64,000 nt of DNA from Hexactinellida sp. DTS-2022 (taxonomy: Eukaryota > Porifera > Hexactinellida), in NCBI GenBank assembly GCA_028753945.1, contig JAPNXP010000009.1:124001-188000 (forward strand), given 5' to 3'. The translations under genes and the position numbers were made by a program. Of the stretch, positions 40,523 through 55,400 are shown piece after piece. The notes under the pieces are model-generated. The model did not search any database, was not told the origin of the DNA, and worked only from the letters and a program-made list of their open reading frames with translations. Positions within the stretch are counted from its first letter, which is position 1, and the number at the start of each line of letters is the position of its first letter.

Positions 40523-43500
40523 TAGTATAATGTACTATATATTGTACGCAAAATGCGTACAATATTATACTAACAGGTTTCTTCTTTAGTAGAATGTGGT
40601 ATAAATAGAAAGTACAAATGGTATCAATATTTCATGGGTGGATATAATGAATTCGAATGCTAACGAATGTCTTCTGTAGTATTATGTGCTATATATTGTA
40701 CGCAAAATGCGTACAATATTAACTAACGAGTTTCTTCCTTAGTAGAATGTGCAATAAATAGAAAGGACAAATGGTATCAATATCTTATGTGTGGATATAA
40801 TGAATTCGAATGCTAACAAATGTCTGCTGTAGTATTATGTGCTATATATTGTACGCAAAATGCGTACAATATTAACTAACGAGTTTCTTCTTAGTAGAAT
40901 GTGGTATAAATAGAAAGTACAAATGGTTTAAATCTCTCATGGGTGGATATAATGAATTCGAATGCTAACGAATGCCTGCTGTAGTATAATGTGCTATATA
41001 TTGTACGCAAAAAGCGTACAATATTAACTAACGAGTTTCTTCTTAGTAGAATGTGGTATAAATAGAAAGTACAAATGGTTTAAATCTCTCATGGGTGGAT
41101 ATAAAGAATTCGAATGCTAACGAATGCCTGCTGTAGTATAATGTGCTATATATTGTACGCAAAAAGCGTACAATATTATACTAACGAGTTTCTTCTTTTG
41201 TAGAATGTGCTATAAATAGAAAGGACAAATGGTATCAATATTTCATGTGTGGATATAATGAATTCGAATGCTAACGAATGCCTGCTGTAGTATAATGTGC
41301 TATATATTGTACGCAAAAAGCGTACAATATTATACTAACAGGTTTCTTCTTTAGTAGAATGTGCAATAAATAGAAAGGACAAATGGTTTAAATCTCTCAT
41401 GTGTGGATATAATGAATTCGAATGCTAACGAATGTCTTCTGTAGTATAATGTGCTATATATTGTACGCAAAAAGCGTACAATATTATACTAACGAGTTTC
41501 TTCTTAGTAGAATGTGGTATAAATAGAAAGTACAAATGGTTTAAATCTCTCATGGGTGGATATAATGAATTCGAATGCTAACGAATGCCTGCTGTAGTAT
41601 AATGTGCTATATATTGTACGCAAAAAGCGTACAATATTAAACTAACAGGTTTCTTCTTTAGTAGAATGTGCAATAAATAGAAAGTACAAATGGTTTAAAT
41701 CTCTCATGGGTGGATATAATGAATTCGAATGCTAACAAATGTCTGCTGTAGTATAATGTACTATATATTGTACGCAAAATGCGTACAATATTATACTAAC
41801 AGGTTTCTTCTTTAGTAGAATGTGGTATAAATAGAAAGTACAAATGGTATCAATATTTCATGGGTGGATATAATGAATTCGAATGCTAACGAATGTCTTC
41901 TGTAGTATTATGTGCTATATATTGTACGCAAAATGCGCACAATATTAACTAACGAGTTTCTTCCTTAGTAGAATGTGCAATAAATAGAAAGGACAAATGG
42001 TATCAATATCTTATGTGTGGATATAATGAATTCGAATGCTAACGAAGGTCTGCTGTAGTATAATGTGCTATATATTGTATGCAAAAAGCGTACAATATTA
42101 ACTAACGAGTTTCTTCTTAGTAGAATGTGGTATAAATAGAAAGTACAAATGGTTTAAATCTCTCATGGGTGGATATAATGAATTCGAATGCTAACGAATG
42201 CCTGCTGTAGTATAATGTGCTATATATTGTACGCAAAATGCGTACAATATTAACTAACGAGTTTCTTCCTTAGTAGAATGTGCAATAAATAGAAAGGACA
42301 AATGGTATCAATATCTTATGTGTGGATATAATGAATTCGAATGCTAACGAAGGTCTGCTGTAGTATAATGTGCTATATATTGTATGCAAAAAGCGTACAA
42401 TATTAACTAACGAGTTTCTTCTTAGTAGAATGTGGTATAAATAGAAAGTACAAATGGTTTAAATCTCTCATGGGTGGATATAATGAATTCGAATGCTAAC
42501 GAATGCCTGCTGTAGTATAATGTTCTATATATTGTACGCAAAATGCGTACAATATTAACTAACGAGTTTCTTCTTAGTAGAATGTGGTATAAATAGAAAG
42601 TACAAATGGTTTAAATCTCTCATGGGTGGATATAATGAATTCGAATGCTAACGAATGCCTGCTGTAGTATAATGTGCCATATATTGTACGCAAAATGCGT
42701 ACAATATTATACAAACGAGTTTCTTCTTTAGTAGAATGTGCTATAAATAGAAAGTACAAATGATTTCAATATCTTATGTGTGGATATAATGAATTCGAAT
42801 GCTAACGAAGGTCTACTGTAGTATAATGTGCTATATATTGTACGCAAAAAGCGTACAATATTATAATAACAGGTTTCTTCTTTAGTAGAATGTGCAATAA
42901 ATAGAAAGGACAAATGGTATCAATATTTCATGGGTGGATATAAGGAATTCGAATGCTAACAAATGTCTGCTGTAGCATAATGTGCTATATATTGTACGCA
43001 AAAAGCGTACAATATTATACTAACGAGTTTCTTCTTTTGTAGAATGTGCTATAAATAGAAAGGACAAATGGTATCAATATTTCATGGGTGGATATAATGA
43101 ATTCGAATGCTAACAAATGTCTGCTGTAGTATAATGTGCTATATATTGTACGCAAAATGCGTACAATATTATACTAACAGGTTTCTTCTTTAGTAGAATG
43201 TGGTATAAATAGAAAGTACAAATGGTATCAATATTTCATGGGTGGATATAATGAATTCGAATGCTAACGAATGTCTTCTGTAGTATTATGTGGTATATAT
43301 TGTACGCAAAATGCGTACAATATTAACTAACGAGTTTCTTCTTAGTAGAATGTGGTATAAATAGAAAGTACAAATGGTTTAAATCTCTCATGGGTGGATA
43401 TAATGAATTCGAATGCTAACGAATGCCTGCTGTAGTATAATGTGCTATATATTGTACGCAAAATGCGTACAATATTATACTAACGAGTTTCTTCTTTAGT

Positions 43501-46342
43501 AGAATGTGCTATAAATAGAAAGTACAAATGATTTCAATATCTTATGTGTGGATATAATGAATTCGAATGATAACGAAGGTCTACTGTAGTATAATGTGCT
43601 ATATATTGTACGCAAAAAGCGTACAATATTATAATAACAGGTTTCTTCTTTAGTAGAATGTGCAATAAATAGAAAGGACAAATGGTATCAATATTTCATG
43701 GGTGGATATAAGGAATTCGAATGCTAACAAATGTCTGCTGTAGCATAATGTGCTATATATTGTACGCAAAATGCGTACAATATTAACTAACGAGTTTCTT
43801 CCTTAGTAGAATGTGCAATAAATAGAAAGGACAAATGGTATCAATATCTTATGTGTGGATATAATGAATTCGAATGCTAACGAAGGTCTGCTGTAGTATA
43901 ATGTGCTATATATTGTATGCAAAAAGCGTACAATATTAACTAACGAGTTTCTTCTTAGTAGAATGTGGTATAAATAGAAAGTACAAATGGTTTAAATCTC
44001 TCATGGGCGGATATAATGAATTCGAATGCTAACGAATGCCTGCTGTAGTATAATGTTCTATATATTGTACGCAAAATGCGTACAATATTAACTAACGAGT
44101 TTCTTCTTAGTAGAATGTGGTATAAATAGAAAGTACAAATGGTTTAAATCTCTCATGGGTGGATATAATGAATTCGAATGCTAACGAATGCCTGCTGTAG
44201 TATAATGTGCTATATATTGTACGCAAAATGCGTACAATATTATACTAACGAGTTTCTTCTTTTGTAGAATGTGCTATTAATAGAAAGGACAAATGGTATC
44301 AATATTTCATGTGTGGATATAATGAATTCGAATGCTAACAAATGTCTGCTGTAGTATAATGTGCTATATATTGTACGCAAAATGCGTACAATATTATACT
44401 AACAGGTTTCTTCTTTAGTAAAATGTGCAATATATAGAAAGGACAAATGGTTTCAATATCTCATGTGTGGATATAATGAATTCGAATGCTAACAAATGTC
44501 TGCTGTAGTATAATGTGCTATATATTGTACGCAAAAAGCGTACAATATTAAACAAACAGGTTTCTTCTTTAGTAGAATGTGCAATAATAGAAAGTACAAA
44601 TGGTTTAAATCTCTCATGGGTGGATATAATGAATTCGAATGCTAACAAATGTCTGCTTTAGTATAATGTACTATATATTGTACGCAAAATGCGTACAATA
44701 TTATACTAACAGGTTTCTTCTTTAGTAGAATGTGGTATAAATAGAAAGTACAAATGGTATCAATATTTCATGGGTGGATATAATGAATTCGAATGCTAAC
44801 GAATGTCTTCTGTAGTATTATGTGCTATATATTGTATGCAAAAAGCGTACAATATTAACTAACGAGTTTCTTCTTAGTAGAATGTGGTATAAATAGAAAG
44901 TACAAATGGTTTAAATCTCTCATGGGCGGATATAATGAATTCGAATGCTAACGAATGCCTGCTGTAGTATAATGTTCTATATATTGTACGCAAAATGCGT
45001 ACAATATTAACTAACGAGTTTCTTCTTAGTAGAATGTGGTATAAATAGAAAGTACAAATGGTTTAAATCTCTCATGGGTGGATATAATGAATTCGAATGC
45101 TAACGAATGCCTGCTGTAGTATAATGTGCTATATATTGTACGCAAAATGCGTACAATATTATACTAACGAGTTTCTTCTTAGTAGAATGTGGTATAAATA
45201 GAAAGTACAAATGGTTTAAATCTCTCATGGGTGGATATAAAGAATTCGAATGCTAACGAATGCCTGCTGTAGTATAATGTGCTATATATTGTACGCAAAA
45301 AGCGTACAATATTATACTAACGAGTTTCTTCTTTTGTAGAATGTGCTATAAATAGAAAGGACAAATGGTATCAATATTTCATGTGTGGATATAATGAATT
45401 CGAATGCTAACGAAGGTCTGCTGTAGCATAATGTTCTATATATTGTACGCAAAATGCGTACAATATTAACTAACGAGTTTCTTCTTAGTAGAATGTGGTA
45501 TAAATAGAAAGTACAAATGGTTTAAATCCCTCATGGGTGGATATAATGAATTCGAATGCTAACGAATGCCTGCTGTAGTATAATGTGCTATATATTGTAC
45601 GCAAAATGCGTACAATATTATACTAACAGGTTTCTTCTTTAGTAGAATGTGGTATAAATAGAAAGGACAAATGGTATCAATATTTCATGGGTGGATATAA
45701 TGAATTCGAATGCTAACGAATGTCTTCTGTAGTATTATGTGCTATATATTGTACGCAAAATGCGTACAATATTAACTAACGAGTTTCTTCCTTAGTAGAA
45801 TGTGCAATAAATAGAAAGGACAAATGGTATCAATATCTTATGTGTGGATATAATGAATTCGAATGCTAACGAAGGTCTGCTGTAGTATAATGTGCTATAT
45901 ATTGTATGCAAAAAGCGTACAATATTAACTAACGAGTTTCTTCTTAGTAGAATGTGGTATAAATAGAAAGTACAAATGGTTTAAATCTCTCATGGGCGGA
46001 TATAATGAATTCGAATGCTAACGAATGCCTGCTGTAGTATAATGTGCTATATATTGTACGCAAAAAGCGTACAATATTAAACTAACAGGTTTCTTCTTTA
46101 GTAGAATGTGCAATAAATAGAAAGTACAAATGGTTTAAATCTCTCATGGGTGGATATAATGAATTCGAATGCTAACAAATGTCTGCTGTAGTATAATGTG
46201 CTATATATTGTACGCAAAAAGCGTACAATATTAAACTAACAGGTTTCTTCTTTAGTAGAATGTGCAATAAATAGAAAGTACAAATGGTTTAAATCTCTCA
46301 TGGGTGGATATAATGAATTCGAATGCTAACAAATGTCTGCTG
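40523..46342 (+). repeat. 5,820-bp higher-order repeat, copy 2
   Basis: Tandem partner of 34703-40522. Both copies contain a sub-block that also occurs at about 31293-34879 (offset 4,136 bp to 35429-39015), so the duplication events are nested. Confidence 0.85.
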
Positions 46343-48534
46343 TAGTATAATGTACTATATATTGTACGCAAAATGCGTACAATATTATACTAACAGGTTT
46401 CTTCTTTAGTAGAATGTGGTATAAATAGAAAGTACAAATGGTATCAATATTTCATGGGTGGATATAATGAATTCGAATGCTAACGAATGTCTTCTGTAGT
46501 ATTATGTGCTATATATTGTACGCAAAATGCGTACAATATTAACTAACGAGTTTCTTCCTTAGTAGAATGTGCAATAAATAGAAAGGACAAATGGTATCAA
46601 TATCTTATGTGTGGATATAATGAATTCGAATGCTAACGAAGGTCTGCTGTAGTATAATGTGCTATATATTGTATGCAAAAAGCGTACAATATTAACTAAC
46701 GAGTTTCTTCTTAGTAGAATGTGGTATAAATAGAAAGTACAAATGGTTTAAATCTCTCATGGGTGGATATAATGAATTCGAATGCTAACGAATGCCTGCT
46801 GTAGTATAATGTTCTATATATTGTACGCAAAATGCGTACAATATTAACTAACGAGTTTCTTCTTAGTAGAATGTGGTATAAATAGAAAGTACAAATGGTT
46901 TAAATCTCTCATGGGTGGATATAATGAATTCGAATGCTAACGAATGCCTGCTGTAGTATAATGTGCCATATATTGTACGCAAAATGCGTACAATATTATA
47001 CAAACGAGTTTCTTCTTTAGTAGAATGTGCTATAAATAGAAAGTACAAATGATTTCAATATCTTATGTGTGGATATAATGAATTCGAATGCTAACGAAGG
47101 TCTACTGTAGTATAATGTGCTATATATTGTACGCAAAAAGCGTACAATATTATAATAACAGGTTTCTTCTTTAGTAGAATGTGCAATAAATAGAAAGGAC
47201 AAATGGTATCAATATTTCATGGGTGGATATAAGGAATTCGAATGCTAACAAATGTCTGCTGTAGCATAATGTGCTATATATTGTACGCAAAAAGCGTACA
47301 ATATTAACTAACGAGTTTCTTCTTAGTAGAATGTGGTATAAATAGAAAGGACAAATGGTATCAATATTTCATGGGTGGATATAATGAATTCGAATGCTAA
47401 CGAATGTCTTCTGTAGTATTATGTGCTATATATTGTACGCAAAATGCGTACAATATTAACTAACGAGTTTCTTCCTTAGTAGAATGTGCAATAAATAGAA
47501 AGGACAAATGGTATCAATATCTTATGTGTGGATATAATGAATTCGAATGCTAACGAAGGTCTGCTGTAGTATAATGTGCTATATATTGTATGCAAAAAGC
47601 GTACAATATTAACTAACGAGTTTCTTCTTAGTAGAATGTGGTATAAATAGAAAGTACAAATGGTTTAAATCTCTCATGGGCGGATATAATGAATTCGAAT
47701 GCTAACGAATGCCTGCTGTAGTATAATGTTCTATATATTGTACGCAAAATGCGTACAATATTAACTAACGAGTTTCTTCTTAGTAGAATGTGGTATAAAT
47801 AGAAAGTACAAATGGTTTAAATCTCTCATGGGTGGATATAATGAATTCGAATGCTAACGAATGCCTGCTGTAGTATAATGTGCTATATATTGTACGCAAA
47901 ATGCGTACAATATTATACTAACGAGTTTCTTCTTTTGTAGAATGTGCTATTAATAGAAAGTACAAATGATTTCAATATCTTATGTGTGGATATAATGAAT
48001 TCGAATGCTAACGAAGGTCTACTGTAGTATAATGTGCTATATATTGTACGCAAAAAGCGTACAATATTATAATAACAGGTTTCTTCTTTAGTAGAATGTG
48101 CAATAAATAGAAAGGACAAATGGTATCAATATTTCATGGGTGGATATAAGGAATTCGAATGCTAACAAATGTCTGCTGTAGCATAATGTGCTATATATTG
48201 TACGCAAAAAGCGTACAATATTATACTAACGAGTTTCTTCTTTTGTAGAATGTGCTATAAATAGAAAGGACAAATGGTATCAATATTTCATGGGTGGATA
48301 TAATGAATTCGAATGCTAACAAATGTCTGCTGTAGTATAATGTGCTATATATTGTACGCAAAATGCGTACAATATTATACTAACAGGTTTCTTCTTTAGT
48401 AGAATGTGGTATAAATAGAAAGTACAAATGGTTTAAATCTCTCATGGGTGGATATAATGAATTCGAATGCTAACAAATGTCTGCTGTAGTATAATGTGCT
48501 ATATATTGTACGCAAAAAGCGTACAATATTAAAC

Positions 48535-50371
48535 TAACAGGTTTCTTCTTTAGTAGAATGTGCAATAAATAGAAAGTACAAATGGTTTAAATCTCTCATG
48601 GGTGGATATAATGAATTCGAATGCTAACAAATGTCTGCTGTAGTATAATGTACTATATATTGTACGCAAAATGCGTACAATATTATACTAACAGGTTTCT
48701 TCTTTAGTAGAATGTGGTATAAATAGAAAGTACAAATGGTATCAATATTTCATGGGTGGATATAATGAATTCGAATGCTAACGAATGTCTTCTGTAGTAT
48801 TATGTGCTATATATTGTACGCAAAATGCGTACAATATTAACTAACGAGTTTCTTCCTTAGTAGAATGTGCAATAAATAGAAAGGACAAATGGTATCAATA
48901 TCTTATGTGTGGATATAATGAATTCGAATGCTAACGAAGGTCTGCTGTAGTATAATGTGCTATATATTGTATGCAAAAAGCGTACAATATTAACTAACGA
49001 GTTTCTTCTTAGTAGAATGTGGTATAAATAGAAAGTACAAATGGTTTAAATCTCTCATGGGTGGATATAATGAATTCGAATGCTAACGAATGCCTGCTGT
49101 AGTATAATGTTCTATATATTGTACGCAAAATGCGTACAATATTAACTAACGAGTTTCTTCTTAGTAGAATGTGGTATAAATAGAAAGTACAAATGGTTTA
49201 AATCTCTCATGGGTGGATATAATGAATTCGAATGCTAACGAATGCCTGCTGTAGTATAATGTGCCATATATTGTACGCAAAATGCGTACAATATTATACA
49301 AACGAGTTTCTTCTTTAGTAGAATGTGCTATAAATAGAAAGTACAAATGATTTCAATATCTTATGTGTGGATATAATGAATTCGAATGCTAACGAAGGTC
49401 TACTGTAGTATAATGTGCTATATATTGTACGCAAAAAGCGTACAATATTATAATAACAGGTTTCTTCTTTAGTAGAATGTGCAATAAATAGAAAGGACAA
49501 ATGGTATCAATATTTCATGGGTGGATATAAGGAATTCGAATGCTAACAAATGTCTGCTGTAGCATAATGTGCTATATATTGTACGCAAAAAGCGTACAAT
49601 ATTAACTAACGAGTTTCTTCTTAGTAGAATGTGGTATAAATAGAAAGGACAAATGGTATCAATATTTCATGGGTGGATATAATGAATTCGAATGCTAACG
49701 AATGTCTTCTGTAGTATTATGTGCTATATATTGTACGCAAAATGCGTACAATATTAACTAACGAGTTTCTTCCTTAGTAGAATGTGCAATAAATAGAAAG
49801 GACAAATGGTATCAATATCTTATGTGTGGATATAATGAATTCGAATGCTAACGAAGGTCTGCTGTAGTATAATGTGCTATATATTGTATGCAAAAAGCGT
49901 ACAATATTAACTAACGAGTTTCTTCTTTTGTAGAATGTGCTATTAATAGAAAGGACAAATGGTATCAATATTTCATGTGTGGATATAATGAATTCGAATG
50001 CTAACAAATGTCTGCTGTAGTATAATGTGCTATATATTGTACGCAAAATGCGTACAATATTAACTAACGAGTTTCTTCTTAGTAGAATGTGGTATAAATA
50101 GAAAGTACAAATGGTTTAAATCTCTCATGGGTGGATATAATGAATTCGAATGCTAACGAATGCCTGCTGTAGTATAATGTGCCATATATTGTACGCAAAA
50201 TGCGTACAATATTATACAAACGAGTTTCTTCTTTAGTAGAATGTGCTATAAATAGAAAGTACAAATGATTTCAATATCTTATGTGTGGATATAATGAATT
50301 CGAATGCTAACGAAGGTCTACTGTAGTATAATGTGCTATATATTGTACGCAAAAAGCGTACAATATTATAA
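48535..50371 (+). repeat. 1,837-bp higher-order repeat, copy 1
   Basis: Twelve satellite units repeated directly at 50372-52208 with constant offset 1,837. The left boundary is clear because the units before 48535 and before 50372 belong to different variants. Confidence 0.75.
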
Positions 50372-52208
50372 TAACAGGTTTCTTCTTTAGTAGAATGTGC
50401 AATAAATAGAAAGTACAAATGGTTTAAATCTCTCATGGGTGGATATAATGAATTCGAATGCTAACAAATGTCTGCTGTAGTATAATGTACTATATATTGT
50501 ACGCAAAATGCGTACAATATTATACTAACAGGTTTCTTCTTTAGTAGAATGTGGTATAAATAGAAAGTACAAATGGTATCAATATTTCATGGGTGGATAT
50601 AATGAATTCGAATGCTAACGAATGTCTTCTGTAGTATTATGTGCTATATATTGTACGCAAAATGCGTACAATATTAACTAACGAGTTTCTTCCTTAGTAG
50701 AATGTGCAATAAATAGAAAGGACAAATGGTATCAATATCTTATGTGTGGATATAATGAATTCGAATGCTAACGAAGGTCTGCTGTAGTATAATGTGCTAT
50801 ATATTGTATGCAAAAAGCGTACAATATTAACTAACGAGTTTCTTCTTAGTAGAATGTGGTATAAATAGAAAGTACAAATGGTTTAAATCTCTCATGGGTG
50901 GATATAATGAATTCGAATGCTAACGAATGCCTGCTGTAGTATAATGTTCTATATATTGTACGCAAAATGCGTACAATATTAACTAACGAGTTTCTTCTTA
51001 GTAGAATGTGGTATAAATAGAAAGTACAAATGGTTTAAATCTCTCATGGGTGGATATAATGAATTCGAATGCTAACGAATGCCTGCTGTAGTATAATGTG
51101 CCATATATTGTACGCAAAATGCGTACAATATTATACAAACGAGTTTCTTCTTTAGTAGAATGTGCTATAAATAGAAAGTACAAATGATTTCAATATCTTA
51201 TGTGTGGATATAATGAATTCGAATGCTAACGAAGGTCTACTGTAGTATAATGTGCTATATATTGTACGCAAAAAGCGTACAATATTATAATAACAGGTTT
51301 CTTCTTTAGTAGAATGTGCAATAAATAGAAAGGACAAATGGTATCAATATTTCATGGGTGGATATAAGGAATTCGAATGCTAACAAATGTCTGCTGTAGC
51401 ATAATGTGCTATATATTGTACGCAAAAAGCGTACAATATTAACTAACGAGTTTCTTCTTAGTAGAATGTGGTATAAATAGAAAGGACAAATGGTATCAAT
51501 ATTTCATGGGTGGATATAATGAATTCGAATGCTAACGAATGTCTTCTGTAGTATTATGTGCTATATATTGTACGCAAAATGCGTACAATATTAACTAACG
51601 AGTTTCTTCCTTAGTAGAATGTGCAATAAATAGAAAGGACAAATGGTATCAATATCTTATGTGTGGATATAATGAATTCGAATGCTAACGAAGGTCTGCT
51701 GTAGTATAATGTGCTATATATTGTATGCAAAAAGCGTACAATATTAACTAACGAGTTTCTTCTTTTGTAGAATGTGCTATTAATAGAAAGGACAAATGGT
51801 ATCAATATTTCATGTGTGGATATAATGAATTCGAATGCTAACAAATGTCTGCTGTAGTATAATGTGCTATATATTGTACGCAAAATGCGTACAATATTAA
51901 CTAACGAGTTTCTTCTTAGTAGAATGTGGTATAAATAGAAAGTACAAATGGTTTAAATCTCTCATGGGTGGATATAATGAATTCGAATGCTAACGAATGC
52001 CTGCTGTAGTATAATGTGCCATATATTGTACGCAAAATGCGTACAATATTATACAAACGAGTTTCTTCTTTAGTAGAATGTGCTATAAATAGAAAGTACA
52101 AATGATTTCAATATCTTATGTGTGGATATAATGAATTCGAATGCTAACGAAGGTCTACTGTAGTATAATGTGCTATATATTGTACGCAAAAAGCGTACAA
52201 TATTATAA
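50372..52208 (+). repeat. 1,837-bp higher-order repeat, copy 2
   Basis: Tandem partner of 48535-50371. The match ends just after 52208, where the AAAGGACAAA variant replaces AAAGTACAAA. Confidence 0.75.
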
Positions 52209-52432
52209 TAACAGGTTTCTTCTTTAGTAGAATGTGCAATAAATAGAAAGGACAAATGGTATCAATATTTCATGGGTGGATATAAGGAATTCGAATGCTA
52301 ACAAATGTCTGCTGTAGCATAATGTGCTATATATTGTACGCAAAAAGCGTACAATATTATACTAACGAGTTTCTTCTTTTGTAGAATGTGCTATAAATAG
52401 AAAGGACAAATGGTATCAATATTTCATGGGTG

Positions 52433-55400
52433 GATATAATGAATTCGAATGCTAACAAATGTCTGCTGTAGTATAATGTGCTATATATTGTACGCAAAAT
52501 GCGTACAATATTATACTAACAGGTTTCTTCTTTAGTAGAATGTGGTATAAATAGAAAGTACAAATGGTATCAATATTTCATGGGTGGATATAATGAATTC
52601 GAATGCTAACGAATGTCTTCTGTAGTATTATGTGCTATATATTGTACGCAAAATGCGTACAATATTATACTAACGAGTTTCTTCTTTAGTAGAATGTGCT
52701 ATAAATAGAAAGTACAAATGATTTCAATATCTTATGTGTGGATATAATGAATTCGAATGCTAACGAAGGTCTACTGTAGTATAATGTGCTATATATTGTA
52801 CGCAAAAAGCGTACAATATTATAATAACAGGTTTCTTCTTTAGTAGAATGTGCAATAAATAGAAAGGACAAATGGTATCAATATTTCATGGGTGGATATA
52901 AGGAATTCGAATGCTAACAAATGTCTGCTGTAGCATAATGTGCTATATATTGTACGCAAAAAGCGTACAATATTAACTAACGAGTTTCTTCTTAGTAGAA
53001 TGTGGTATAAATAGAAAGGACAAATGGTATCAATATTTCATGGGTGGATATAATGAATTCGAATGCTAACGAATGTCTTCTGTAGTATTATGTGCTATAT
53101 ATTGTACGCAAAATGCGTACAATATTAACTAACGAGTTTCTTCCTTAGTAGAATGTGCAATAAATAGAAAGGACAAATGGTATCAATATCTTATGTGTGG
53201 ATATAATGAATTCGAATGCTAACGAAGGTCTGCTGTAGTATAATGTGCTATATATTGTATGCAAAAAGCGTACAATATTAACTAACGAGTTTCTTCTTAG
53301 TAGAATGTGGTATAAATAGAAAGTACAAATGGTTTAAATCTCTCATGGGCGGATATAATGAATTCGAATGCTAACGAATGCCTGCTGTAGTATAATGTTC
53401 TATATATTGTACGCAAAATGCGTACAATATTAACTAACGAGTTTCTTCTTAGTAGAATGTGGTATAAATAGAAAGTACAAATGGTTTAAATCTCTCATGG
53501 GTGGATATAATGAATTCGAATGCTAACGAATGCCTGCTGTAGTATAATGTGCTATATATTGTACGCAAAATGCGTACAATATTATACTAACGAGTTTCTT
53601 CTTTTGTAGAATGTGCTATTAATAGAAAGGACAAATGGTATCAATATTTCATGTGTGGATATAATGAATTCGAATGCTAACAAATGTCTGCTGTAGTATA
53701 ATGTGCTATATATTGTACGCAAAAAGCGTACAATATTAAACTAACAGGTTTCTTCTTTAGTAGAATGTGCAATAATAGAAAGTACAAATGGTTTAAATCT
53801 CTCATGGGTGGATATAATGAATTCGAATGCTAACAAATGTCTGCTTTAGTATAATGTACTATATATTGTACGCAAAATGCGTACAATATTATACTAACAG
53901 GTTTCTTCTTTAGTAGAATGTGCTATAAATAGAAAGTACAAATGGTATCAATATTTCATGGGTGGATATAATGAATTCGAATGCTAACGAATGTCTTCTG
54001 TAGTATTATGTGCTATATATTGTACGCAAAATGCGTACAATATTAACTAACGAGTTTCTTCCTTAGTAGAATGTGCAATAAATAGAAAGGACAAATGGTA
54101 TCAATATCTTATGTGTGGATATAATGAATTCGAATGCTAACAAATGTCTGCTGTAGTATTATGTGCTATATATTGTACGCAAAATGCGTACAATATTAAC
54201 TAACGAGTTTCTTCTTAGTAGAATGTGGTATAAATAGAAAGTACAAATGGTTTAAATCTCTCATGGGTGGATATAATGAATTCGAATGCTAACGAATGCC
54301 TGCTGTAGTATAATGTGCTATATATTGTACGCAAAAAGCGTACAATATTAACTAACGAGTTTCTTCTTAGTAGAATGTGGTATAAATAGAAAGTACAAAT
54401 GGTTTAAATCTCTCATGGGTGGATATAAAGAATTCGAATGCTAACGAATGCCTGCTGTAGTATAATGTGCTATATATTGTACGCAAAAAGCGTACAATAT
54501 TATACTAACGAGTTTCTTCTTTTGTAGAATGTGCTATAAATAGAAAGGACAAATGGTATCAATATTTCATGTGTGGATATAATGAATTCGAATGCTAACG
54601 AAGGTCTACTGTAGTATAATGTGCTATATATTGTACGCAAAAAGCGTACAATATTATAATAACAGGTTTCTTCTTTAGTAGAATGTGCAATAAATAGAAA
54701 GGACAAATGGTATCAATATTTCATGGGTGGATATAAGGAATTCGAATGCTAACAAATGTCTGCTGTAGCATAATGTGCTATATATTGTACGCAAAAAGCG
54801 TACAATATTAACTAACGAGTTTCTTCTTAGTAGAATGTGGTATAAATAGAAAGGACAAATGGTATCAATATTTCATGGGTGGATATAATGAATTCGAATG
54901 CTAACGAATGTCTTCTGTAGTATTATGTGCTATATATTGTACGCAAAATGCGTACAATATTAACTAACGAGTTTCTTCCTTAGTAGAATGTGCAATAAAT
55001 AGAAAGGACAAATGGTATCAATATCTTATGTGTGGATATAATGAATTCGAATGCTAACGAAGGTCTGCTGTAGTATAATGTGCTATATATTGTATGCAAA
55101 AAGCGTACAATATTAACTAACGAGTTTCTTCTTAGTAGAATGTGGTATAAATAGAAAGTACAAATGGTTTAAATCTCTCATGGGCGGATATAATGAATTC
55201 GAATGCTAACGAATGCCTGCTGTAGTATAATGTTCTATATATTGTACGCAAAATGCGTACAATATTAACTAACGAGTTTCTTCTTAGTAGAATGTGGTAT
55301 AAATAGAAAGTACAAATGGTTTAAATCTCTCATGGGTGGATATAATGAATTCGAATACTAACGAATGCCTGCTGTAGTATAATGTGCTATATATTGTACG

